NCBI RefSeq assembly: GCF_031143425.1 | Contig: NC_090438.1 | Span: forward strand, 772,345,138 to 772,409,137 | Direction of reading: 5' to 3' | DNA: 64,000 bases | Source: Pleurodeles waltl | Taxonomy: Eukaryota > Chordata > Amphibia > Caudata > Salamandridae | Shown here: piece by piece, positions 22,227 through 31,388 of the stretch | How positions within the stretch are numbered: the stretch's first letter is position 1 | Layout of the letters: each line of letters opens with the position of its first letter | Notes under the pieces: model-generated | Databases searched by the model: none | What the model was told of the DNA's origin: nothing | What the model saw: the letters and a program-made list of their open reading frames with translations, nothing else | Translations under genes and position numbers: made by a program

Positions 22227-23821
22227 ATGAATAACACTACTAGGAACTATGTAACAATGTCCAACGATGTCACAGATACCTCCTCGACCATGGTAAGGGC
22301 GGAAAACGAACTCTTGCTAGTTCCAGTTACCACTTCAATGACAACACCTGTCCAAGATTTGGCTGTTTTTTACACTAACACTACACAGACTGATGACCCC
22401 GTCTACCATGAGCCTCCACGTGAAGTGGACCAATCTACAAGTAATGCACCCCCTCCAACATTTGCAGAGACTGCCTCTGGCTATTTCGTAGACATTGATG
22501 ATTTTTCTTCAGACTCATCCACTATTGTGATTGACAATGTTTCAAAAACACGTAAGCTGTATCAGTGGCTTAAAAAGAACTATTTAATTTGCCCATGGAA
22601 CTATTTATGGTTCTGTTTGACATTTACTGCATTATTTTTTGGGTTGGTTTTGTGACTGTTTTCTTTTTGCTCATAAATGGTCATTACATTCCTGAACGCT
22701 CCTCTGTAGAGCCTGTGGATGAAGTCTTAACTCCTTATCATTCCTCACATAAGGTCCGAAGAGACTTATCCCTTGTGAACATTTCAGCAATACTGATTCC
22801 TGATGGGATTGTGTGGGACAACTTTCCCTATGATATATACGGGCCTACTGAGGTTATTCAAATTCCATATGTGTTCAAAATATCTATGACAGATGTGATT
22901 AGACCTGGTGATGTATCTGATGATTGGGATGTCAAAACAGTTGATTCCATGCTAACTGAAATGCAGGACTATTCGGTATTTGAAAGTGATGATGTATATG
23001 GACATACAATGAATTATGGGGAAATGTTCTGTTACAATAATTGGGGACATTACTACCTACACCGTGCCACTAGACACAGGCCAGTACTGAACTATACACA
23101 GTGGGAACACTGTTCAACGCCACCAGTCGGGAGCCCAAAACACTATACAGATAAATTTACATATTTTACTGGGCATGACACAAAAAATGCAGTCATATTA
23201 TTTCAAGTTACCTCCGTCACAAATTAGGAAAATTTTGCTAACAAACACTAAACTGATTTATTCAGATCCCTTTGTTTCCCGGCTTGCAGTTGAAGGTTAC
23301 GAATACTGGAAGAGCACTATTGACTTAAAAAGTGTATGGGGAACACAAGATTGGCAAATACAGGGTAGGGAAGCTTTGTTTAGAGCATACCTAATTCCTG
23401 TGCAAATGATCTTTTTAATGGACACCATTCAACAGACATCCTGATGATTGGCGGTATTTCCTTAATATCAATGAGGAAACGCTAGATTCAATGGTTAAGG
23501 CTGGTACCTATAATTCTTCACTTTCCAGTCCCGGCGGGTGGTAAATATGGTCAATGGACACAAATAGATGTCAAACACGTTTTTTTAACTCTTCAGGGGG
23601 TTTTACAATTAACAGGCCAGACCCTCGCTTTGTATCGGGTCAACACACAGGTATAGTTACAACATACAGTGTGGGTAAACTGTGCCAACAATGGGTACAG
23701 ACTAACATGTTACCCGCAGTTAAAAAACATCTTACCACTCTTTCTGAAGATGTAGACTTGCATGATTTTCTGCTAGGTCCTAGGAACAAGCGCTCTAAAA
23801 GGTTCCTGTATGCTATGTATA
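22227..23821 (+). pseudogene. ERV env, 5' part (leader and surface subunit)
   Basis: The frame from ATG 22227 encodes about 115 hydrophilic residues with no N-terminal signal peptide, then a membrane segment near 22575-22660 that crosses a frameshift to the 22589 frame. A furin-like Lys-Val-Arg-Arg follows at 22751-22762. The surface subunit continues in the frames ending at 23227, 23444 and 23821. A second furin-like site, RNKRSKR, is at 23782-23802, followed by a hydrophobic fusion-peptide start. Long leader, internal membrane anchor and leader cleavage are characteristic of foamy Envs. The gene is cut at 23821 by the DD37E element. Confidence 0.7.
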
Positions 23822-25384
23822 CAGGGAGTGCAGAATTATTAGGCAAGTTGTATTTTTGAGGATTAATATTATTATTGAACAACAACCATGTTCTCAATGA
23901 ACCCAAAAAACTCATTAATATCAAAGCTGAATGTTTTTGGAAGTAGTTTTTAGTTTGTTTTTAGTTTTAGCTATGTTAGGGGGATATCTGTGTGTGCAGG
24001 TGACTATTACTGTGCATAATTATTAGGCAACTTAACAAACAAAAAATATATACCCATTTCAATTATTTATTATTACCAGTGAAACCAATATAACATCTCA
24101 ACATTCACAAATATACATTTCTGACATTCAAAAACAAAACAAAAACAAATCAGTGACCAATATAGCCACCTTTCTTTGCAAGGACACTCAAAAGCCTGCC
24201 ATCCATGGATTCTGTCAGTGTTTTGATCTGTTCACCATCAACATTGCGTGCAGCAGCAACCACAGCCTCCCAGACACTGTTCAGAGAGGTGTCCTGTTTT
24301 CCCTCCTTGTAAATCTCACATTTGATGATGGACCACAGGTTCTCAATGGGGTTCAGATCAGGTGAACAAGGAGGCCATGTCATTAGATTTCCTTCTTTTA
24401 TACCCTTTCTTGCCAGCCACGCTGTGGAGTACTTGGACGCGTGTGATGGAGCATTGTCCTGCATGAAAACCATGTTTTTCTTGAAGGATGCAGACTTCTT
24501 CCTGTACCACTGCTTGAAGAAGGTGTCTTCCAGGAACTGGCAGTAGGACTGGGAGTTGAGCTTGACTCCATCCTCAACCCGAAAAGGCCCCACAAGCTCA
24601 TCTTTGATGATACCAGCCCAAACCAGTACTCCACCTCCACCTTGCTGGCGTCTGAGTCGGACTGGAGCTCTCTGCCCTTTACCAATCCAGCCACGGGCCC
24701 ATCCATCTGGCCCATCAAGACTCACTCTCATTTCATCAGTCCATAAAACCTTAGAAAAATCAGTCTTGAGATATTTCTTGGCCCAGTCTTGACGTTTCAG
24801 CTTGTGTGTCTTGTTCAGTGGTGGTCGTCTTTCAGCCTTTCTTACCTTGGCCATGTCTCTGAGTATTGCACACCTTGTGCTTTTGGGCACTCCAGTGATG
24901 TTGCAGCTCTGAAATATGGCCAAACTGGTGGCAAGTGGCATTGTGGCAGCTGCACGCTTGACTTTTCTCAGTTCATGGGCAGTTATTTTGCGCCTTGGTT
25001 TTTCCACACGCTTCTTGCGACCCTGTTGACTATTTTGAATGAAACGCTTGATTGTTCGATGATCACGCTTCAGAAGCTTTGCAATTTTAAGAGTGCTGCA
25101 TCCCTCTGCAAGATATCTCACTATTTTTGACTTTTCTGAGCCTGTCAAGTCCTTCTTTTGACCCATTTTGCCAAAGGAAAGGAAGTTGCCTAATAATTAT
25201 GCACACCTGATATAGGGTGTTGATGTCATTAGACCACACCCCTTCTCATTACAGAGATGCACATCACCTAATATGCTTAATTGGTAGTAGGCTTTCGAGC
25301 CTATACAGCTTGGAGTAAGACAACATGCATAAAGAGGATGATGTGGTCAAAATACTCATTTGCCTAATAATTCTGCACTCCCTG
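23822..25384 (-). mobile_element. Tc1/mariner DD37E transposon, copy 1
   Basis: A 1,563-bp element flanked by TA (23820-23821 and 25385-25386). The ends are perfect inverted repeats of 25 bp starting CAGGGAGTGCAGAATTATTA. A related internal motif (GTGCATAATTATTAGGCAAC near 24013-24032, inverted near 25186-25207) repeats part of each end, giving a four-site IR/DR layout. It carries one uninterrupted transposase gene on the minus strand and lies in the retrovirus env. Confidence 0.95.
24150..25166 (-). CDS. Tc1/mariner transposase, DD37E, 338 aa, intact
   Basis: A complete frame from ATG 25166 to the stop at 24150. It would bind the inverted repeats and move the element by cut-and-paste into TA. 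Residues about 10-45 form the first helix-turn-helix (AEGCSTLKIAKLLKRDHRTIK). A basic linker (GRKKRVEKPRRK, 49-60) and a second DNA-binding helix-turn-helix (about 64-110) follow. The catalytic triad is D144 (WTDE), D237 (MQDNAPSH) and E275 (NPIENLW). The second Asp and the Glu are 37 residues apart, not the 34 of classical Tc1, so this belongs to a DD37E lineage, possibly the vertebrate Traveler (TRT) family. A Gly-rich stretch (QQGGGGVLVW) lies at about 174-183. No stop or frameshift is visible. Confidence 0.95.
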   Translation of the reverse strand: MGQKKDLTGSEKSKIVRYLAEGCSTLKIAKLLKRDHRTIKRFIQNSQQGRKKRVEKPRRKITAHELRKVKRAAATMPLATSLAIFQSCNITGVPKSTRCAILRDMAKVRKAERRPPLNKTHKLKRQDWAKKYLKTDFSKVLWTDEMRVSLDGPDGWARGWIGKGQRAPVRLRRQQGGGGVLVWAGIIKDELVGPFRVEDGVKLNSQSYCQFLEDTFFKQWYRKKSASFKKNMVFMQDNAPSHASKYSTAWLARKGIKEGNLMTWPPCSPDLNPIENLWSIIKCEIYKEGKQDTSLNSVWEAVVAAARNVDGEQIKTLTESMDGRLLSVLAKKGGYIGH

Positions 25385-25386
25385 TA

Positions 25387-26452
25387 ATGAGATCTGATAA
25401 CTTTCACAGATAGAAGCTGCTGCGCGTTTAAGGCAATTAGATAAGGAAAACTTGGAAAAGGCTTTATCAGTTGTCGACAACGGCATGAACACTCTGTCCA
25501 ACAGAATTTATTCACTATCCAACATAGTGTTGTCTGCTATCGATATCATTCAGATAAACATGTCCCGTTTATATCATGGACAAACTCAGCTGCGTCACAT
25601 CATGCAGCTAGGTTGGACGTTACAGACACTGAAAAATGGCCGCATTCCATGGAAGTACATTAACTGTAGTGAATTGTTCACTGCTTTTAATCTCTCCAGG
25701 GAACAGCAGACAATGGCTAAAAGGGAAGCTAGTTTCACCATGCTTCATATTGAAAAGTTAGATAAGTTGCCCTTCACGGTAGCAGAGAGTCCTTCAACAA
25801 TATGGCTCCTACATGGCACAATTAATTTGCCCATTTCCACTTTTCGTTTCTCGAAATGCTTGAAACATCTTGCAGTGGGCAGGTTCGAGCAACTAGGCGA
25901 TAGCTATATTAGGGAAGAGTGGGAGCTGCCCTTTGATTATAAATGTTTGAACGGCAAAACAGAGGTTATTTCTAAGCGGAAGCGAATGTGAGACTGTTAG
26001 TCATTCAATGATCTGCAAGCAGGTGTCCCTTCACGGCCTTTGCAATGCGGGGTTCGCGAACTTGGCCTGTTTTCTGAAGGGTACTCCCGTCCCTTTGATT
26101 CGACCAGTATTTCATGTACTTTCCAATGGAAGTTATGTGGTACTGAAAGGCCAAAGCTGTTGCAGCATGCGACCAGGAATTGCCTATACAATCTCGGTCT
26201 CGAAGGTCGTTACGTGTTGAAGACATGTTTTATTCCCCCCCACATAAGAGATAAAAGTATCTGACATGTGGCCCCACATAGATACTATTAATGTAAATTA
26301 TGACAAGCTGAGCAGACTAAAGGCGCTACTGTTTCAAAAACAGGTCGCGTTGACATCCGATAGAGAAATGTATGCTCTCCAGATTGCGAGATCATCAGCC
26401 GAGATACAATCCCTATTAAATACCAACTTCCCCAAGTATTTTGGAGAACTGG
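25387..26452 (+). pseudogene. ERV env, middle part (transmembrane subunit ectodomain)
   Basis: The frame from about 25401 to 25991 opens with an Ala/Leu/Gln-rich heptad region (AAARLRQLDKENLEKAL), as expected just after a class I fusion peptide. Further helical sequence, a PWKYINCS motif and spaced cysteines follow. The frame then shifts, and coding-like pieces continue in 26008-26452. The helical segment resembles the transmembrane subunit of foamy Envs in order and spacing. Continuity with the 5' part is lost at the transposon site, where the reading frame does not rejoin cleanly. The Gmr1 element cuts it at 26452. Confidence 0.65.
26448..26452. other. Target-site duplication (left) of the Gmr1-like element
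   Basis: ACTGG here and at 36832-36836 flank the LTR ends TG (26453) and CA (36831). Confidence 0.9.
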
Positions 26453-29067
26453 TGTGAGGAAATGCCTCCTTGGCATGGTTACCCCCTGACTTTTTGCCTT
26501 TGCTGATGCTATGTTTTGAATTGAAAGTGTGCTGAGGCCTGCTAACCAAGCCCCAGCACCAGTGTTCTTTCCCTAACCTGTACTTTTGATTCCACAATTG
26601 GCACACCCTGGCATCCAGGTAAGTCCCTTGTAACTGGTACCCCTGGTACCAAGGGCCCTGATGCCAGGGAAGGTCTCTAAGGGCTGCAGCATATCTTATG
26701 CCACCCTGGGGACCCCTCACTCAGCACAGACATACTGCTTGCCAGCTTGTGTGTGCTGGTGAGAACAAAACGAGTAAGTCGACATGGCACTCCCCTCAGG
26801 GTGCCATGCCAACCTCACACTGCCTATGCAGTATAGATAAGTCACCCCTCTAGTAGGCCTTACAGCCCTAAGGCAGAGTGCACTATACCATAGGTGAGGG
26901 CACCAGTACATGAGTACTGTGCCCCTACAGTGTCTAAGCCAAACCTTAGACATTGTAAGTGCAGGGTAGCCATAAGAGTATATGGTCTGGGAGTCTGTCA
27001 AACACGGACTCCACAGAACCATAATGGCTACACTGAAAACTGGGCACTTGTAAAATACACCCCAGAGGGCACCTTAGAGGTGCCCCCTGAAACCTTAACC
27101 GACTATCTGTGTAGGCTGACTAGTTCCAGCAGCCTGCCACAACCGAGACATGTTGCTGGCCCCATGGGGAGAGTGCCTTTGTCACTCTGAGGCCAGTAAC
27201 AAAGCCTGCACTGGGTGGAGATGCTAACACCTCCCCCAGGCAGGAGCTGTCACACCTGGCGGTGAGCCTCAAAGGCTCACCCCTTTGTGCCAACACCTCA
27301 GGACACTCCAGCTAGTGGAGTTGCCCGCCCCCTCCGGCCACGGCCCCCACTTTTGGCGGCAAGGCCGGAGAAAATAATGAGAATAACAAGGAGGAGTCAC
27401 TGGCCAGTCAGGACAGCCCCTAAGGTGTCCTGAGCTGAAGTGACTCTAACTTTTAGAAATCCTCCATCTTGCAGATGGAGGATTCCCCAATAGGATTAGG
27501 GATGTGACCCCCTTCCCTTGGGAGGAGGCACAAAGAGGGTGTACCCACCCTCAGGGCTAGTAGCCATTGGCTACTAACCCCCCAGACCTAAACACGCCCT
27601 TAAATTTAGTATTTAAGGGCTCCCCTGAACCTAAGAATTTAGATTCCTGCAACTTACCGAAGAAGAAGACTGCTGAGCTGAAAACCCCTGCAGAAGAAGA
27701 AAGAAGACACCAACTGCTTTGGCCCCAGTCCTACCGGCCTGTCTCCTGCCTTCTAAAGAACCCTGCTCCAGCGACGCTTTCTCCAGGACCAGCGACCTCT
27801 GAATCCTCAGAGGACTGCCCTACTTCCAAGAGACCAAGAAACTCCCGAGGACAGCGGCACTGCTCCAAAAGAACTGCAACTTTGTTTCAAGGAGCAGCTT
27901 TAAAGACCCCTGCAAGAAGCGTGAGACTTGCAACACTGCACCCGGCGACCCCGACTCGACTGGTGGAGAACCAACACCTCAGGGAGGACCCTCCGGCGAC
28001 TCCGAGTCCGTGAGTAACCAAAGTTGTCCCCCCTGAGCCCCCACATCGACGCCTGCAGAGGGAATCCCGAGGCTCCCCCTGACCGCGACTGCCTGAACTC
28101 CATTTCCTGACGGCTGGAAACGACCCTGCACCCGCAGCCCCCAGCACCTAAAGGAACGGAACTCCTGTGCAGGAGTGACCCCCAGGAGGCCCTCTCCCTT
28201 GCCCAGGTGGTGGCTACCCCGAGGAGCCCCCCCCTTGCCTGCCTGCGACGCTGAAGAGATCCCTTGATCTCTCATTGCTTTACATTGAAAACCAGACGCT
28301 TGTTTCTACACTGCACCCGGCCGCCCCAGTGCCGCTGAGGGTGTACTTTTTGTGTGAACTTGTGTCCCCCCCGGTGCCCTACAAAACCCCCCTGGTCTGC
28401 CCTCCGAAGACGCGGGTACTTACCTGCTGGCAGACCGGAACCGGGGCACCCCCGTCTTTCCATTGAAGCCTATGCGTTTTGGGCACCTCTTTGACCTCTG
28501 CACCTGACCGACCCTGAGCTGCTGGTGTGGTAACTTTGGGGTTGCTCTGAACCCCCAACGGTGGGCTACCTTGGACCAAAAACTGAAACCTGTAAGTGAC
28601 TTGCTTACCTGTGAAAACTAACAAAAACTTACCTCCCCCAGGAACTGTGAAAATTGCAGTGTCCACTTTTAAAACAGCTTATTGTGTTTTATGTAAAAAG
28701 TATTCATGCTAGTGTAATGATTTAAAGTTCCTGAAGTACTTACCTGCAATACCTTTCAAATGAGATATTACATGTAGAATTTGAACCTGTGGTTCTTAAA
28801 ATAAACTAAGAAAAGATATTTTTCTATAACAAAACCTATTGGCTGGATTTGTCTCTGAGTGTGTGTTCCTCATTTATTGCCTGTGTGTATGTACAACAAA
28901 TGCTTAACACTACTCCTTTGATAAGCCTATTGCTCGACCACACTACCACAAAATAGAGCATTAGTATTATCTCTTTTTGCCACTATCTTACCTCTAAGGG
29001 GAACCCTTGGACTCTGTGCATACTATTCCTTACTTTGAAATAGTGCATACAGAGCCAACTTCCTACA
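26453..29067 (+). repeat. 5' LTR of the Gmr1-like element
   Basis: 2,615 bp, TGTGAGGAAATGCC to AACTTCCTACA. It has a TATA-like TATTTAAG at 27610-27617 and AATAAA at 28800-28805, with a long C-rich region between. Relative to the 3' LTR it lacks two hairpin-forming blocks (23 and 33 bp), a 10-bp block (ACTCCCCGCA, present near 35665) and 2 bp. Together these explain the whole 68-bp length difference. Confidence 0.92.
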
Positions 29068-29333
29068 TTGGTGGATCAGCGGTGGGGTACAAGACTTTGC
29101 ATTTGCTGGACTACTCAGCCAATACCTGATCACACGACAAATTCCAAAAATTGTCATTAGAAATTGATTTTTGCAATTTGAACTATTTTTCTAAATTCTT
29201 AAAAGACCTGCTAGGGCCTTGTGTTAGACCCTGTTAGCATTGCTTTCAGAGTTTAAAAGTTTGGTAAAAGTTTGAATTAGATTCTAGAACCAGTTTTAGA
29301 TTCTTAAAAAGTATTCCAACTTTTAGAAACATA
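29068..29333 (+). promoter_or_regulatory. Primer-binding site and untranslated leader of the Gmr1-like element
   Basis: One base after the LTR end the sequence reads TGGTGGATCAGCGGTGGGG (29069-29087), with the TGG expected from a tRNA CCA end. I cannot assign the tRNA. About 245 bp of leader then runs to the gag ATG at 29334. Confidence 0.55.
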
Positions 29334-31388
29334 ATGTCCAGTACAGATGTGAATGTGGTGGAACTCGACACCACACCTTACCTCCATCTTAAGATGAGGG
29401 AGCTAAGGTCACTCTGTAAAATAAAGAAAATAGTAATGGGCCCCAGACCTTCCAAACTACAGCTCCAGGAGCTGTTGGCAGAGTTTGAAAAGGCCAACCC
29501 CTCTGAGGATGGCAACTCAGAGGATGATGATAGTGACTTGGAGGGTGATTCCCCCCTACCAGTCCTATCTAGGGAAGACAGGGCCTCTCAAGCCCTGACT
29601 CCACAAATCATAGTCAGAGATGCTGGTTCCCTCACAGGAGGGACCAACCTCTCTGAAATCACTGAGGATAACTCCAGTGAAGAGGACATCCAGTTAGCCA
29701 GGATGGCCAAAAGATTGGCTTTGGAAATACAGATCCTAGCCATAGAAAGGGAAAGACAAGAGATGGGCCTAGGACCCATCAATGGTGGCAGCAACATAAA
29801 TAGGGTCAGAGATTCTCCTGACATGTTGAAAATCCCTAAAGGGATTGTAACTAAATATGAAGATGGTGATGACATCACCAAATGGTTCACAGCTTTTGAG
29901 AGGGCTTGTGTAACCAGAAAAGTGAACAAACCTCACTGGGGTGCTCTCCTTTGGGAAATGTTCACAGGAAAGTGTAGGGATAGACTCCTCACACTCTCTG
30001 GAAAAGATGCAGAATCTTATGACCTCGTGAAGGGTACCCTGATTGAGGGCTTTGGATTCTCCACTGATGAGTATAGGATTAGATTCAGGGGGGCTCAAAA
30101 ATCCTCGAGCCAGACCTGGGTTGACTTTGTAGACTACTCAGTAAAAACACTAGATGGTTGGATTCAAGGCAGTGGTGTAAGTAATTATGATGGGCTGTAC
30201 AATTTATTTGTGAAAGAACACCTATTAAGTAATTGTTTCAATGATAAACTGCATCAGCATCTGGTAGACCTAGGACCAATTTCTCCCCAAGAATTGGGAA
30301 AGAAGGCGGACCATTGGGTCAAGACTAGGGTGTCCAAAACTTCCACAGGGGGTGACCAAAAGAAAGGGGTCACAAAACCTCCCCAGGGGAAAGGTGGTGA
30401 GACAGCCAAAAACAAAAATAGTAAAGAGTCTTCTACAGGCCCCCAAAAACCTGCACAGGAGGGTGGGCCCAGAGCCTCTTCACAAAACAATTCTGGGTAC
30501 AAGGGTAAAAACTTTGATCCCAAAAAGGCCTGGTGTCGTAGCTGTAGTCAGCCTGGACACCAAACTGGAGACAAGGCCTGTCCCAAGAAAGATACCACTT
30601 CTAACTCCAATCCAGCTAAAACTGGAATGGCCAGTCTCCAAGTGGGATCAACAGTGTGCCCAGAGCAAATCAGGTGTCACACTGAAGCTACATTAGTCTC
30701 CGAGGGTGGGGTGGATTTAGCCACACTGGCTGCCTGGCCCCCTAACATGCAAAAATACAGGCAGCAGCTCTTAATTAATGGGACAAGTGTAGAGGGCCTG
30801 AGGGATACAGGTGCCAGTGTCACTATGGTGACAGAGAAACTGGTTTCCCCTGGCCAATACCTGGCTGGACAAACTTATCCAGTCACCAACGCTGACAATC
30901 AGACTAAAGTACATCCCATGGCTATGGTAACTTTAGAGTGGGGAGGGGTCAATGGCCTGAAACAGGTGGTGGTCTCCTCAAATATCCCAGTAGACTGTTT
31001 GCTTGGAAATGACCTGGAGTCCTCAGCATGGGCTGAGGTAGAACTGAAAACCCATGCAGCCATGCTGGGTATCCCTGAACTGGTGTGTGTCAAGACAAGG
31101 GCACAGTGCAAGGCACAGGGTCAAAAAGTAGAGCTGGAGTCTGGAAGAAAGGCCCAGCCTACCAAGAGAAAAGGAAAGTCAGCTGGGAAACCAGCTGCAA
31201 CGCAACAAGAAAAAGAGAGCCTCTCTTCTCAGGAAGAAGTTCTGCCCTCTGAGGGAACTGAGCCTATGGAGCTGGAACCTTACCAGGTTGAGCTCTTGGG
31301 CCCAGGGGGACCCTCAAGGGAAGAGTTGTGTAAGGGACAAGAAACCTGTCCCTCTCTTGAAGGCCTTAGGCAGCAAGCTGCTGAATAG
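29334..31388 (+). CDS. gag-pro: Gmr1-like Gag-protease polyprotein (684 aa)
   Basis: A frame of 684 codons from ATG 29334 to TAG 31386-31388. An acidic N-terminal region (about 50-75) is followed by a capsid domain at about 165-335 (YEDGDDITKWFTAFERAC onward). This is the type of capsid from which vertebrate SCAN domains are thought to descend. A Lys/Gly/Ser-rich linker then leads to a zinc knuckle with C401, C404, H409 and C416. Its last spacing is six residues, not the usual four. An aspartic protease follows with D491-T-G-A-S. The tail is Lys/Glu-rich. It would form the particle and process it. The stop is in frame with pol, so pol is probably made by stop readthrough unless the stop is a mutation. 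Confidence 0.93.
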   Translation: MSSTDVNVVELDTTPYLHLKMRELRSLCKIKKIVMGPRPSKLQLQELLAEFEKANPSEDGNSEDDDSDLEGDSPLPVLSREDRASQALTPQIIVRDAGSLTGGTNLSEITEDNSSEEDIQLARMAKRLALEIQILAIERERQEMGLGPINGGSNINRVRDSPDMLKIPKGIVTKYEDGDDITKWFTAFERACVTRKVNKPHWGALLWEMFTGKCRDRLLTLSGKDAESYDLVKGTLIEGFGFSTDEYRIRFRGAQKSSSQTWVDFVDYSVKTLDGWIQGSGVSNYDGLYNLFVKEHLLSNCFNDKLHQHLVDLGPISPQELGKKADHWVKTRVSKTSTGGDQKKGVTKPPQGKGGETAKNKNSKESSTGPQKPAQEGGPRASSQNNSGYKGKNFDPKKAWCRSCSQPGHQTGDKACPKKDTTSNSNPAKTGMASLQVGSTVCPEQIRCHTEATLVSEGGVDLATLAAWPPNMQKYRQQLLINGTSVEGLRDTGASVTMVTEKLVSPGQYLAGQTYPVTNADNQTKVHPMAMVTLEWGGVNGLKQVVVSSNIPVDCLLGNDLESSAWAEVELKTHAAMLGIPELVCVKTRAQCKAQGQKVELESGRKAQPTKRKGKSAGKPAATQQEKESLSSQEEVLPSEGTEPMELEPYQVELLGPGGPSREELCKGQETCPSLEGLRQQAAE

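Noticed and set aside
27060..27080. CTCF-like CCCCAGAGGGC in the Gmr1 LTRs
   Set aside because: Two core positions mismatch the motif.
27567..28013. Long frames in both Gmr1 LTRs (also 35319-35798)
   Set aside because: They lack an ATG and the two copies differ by a 10-bp block that shifts the frame, so there is no sign of protein selection.
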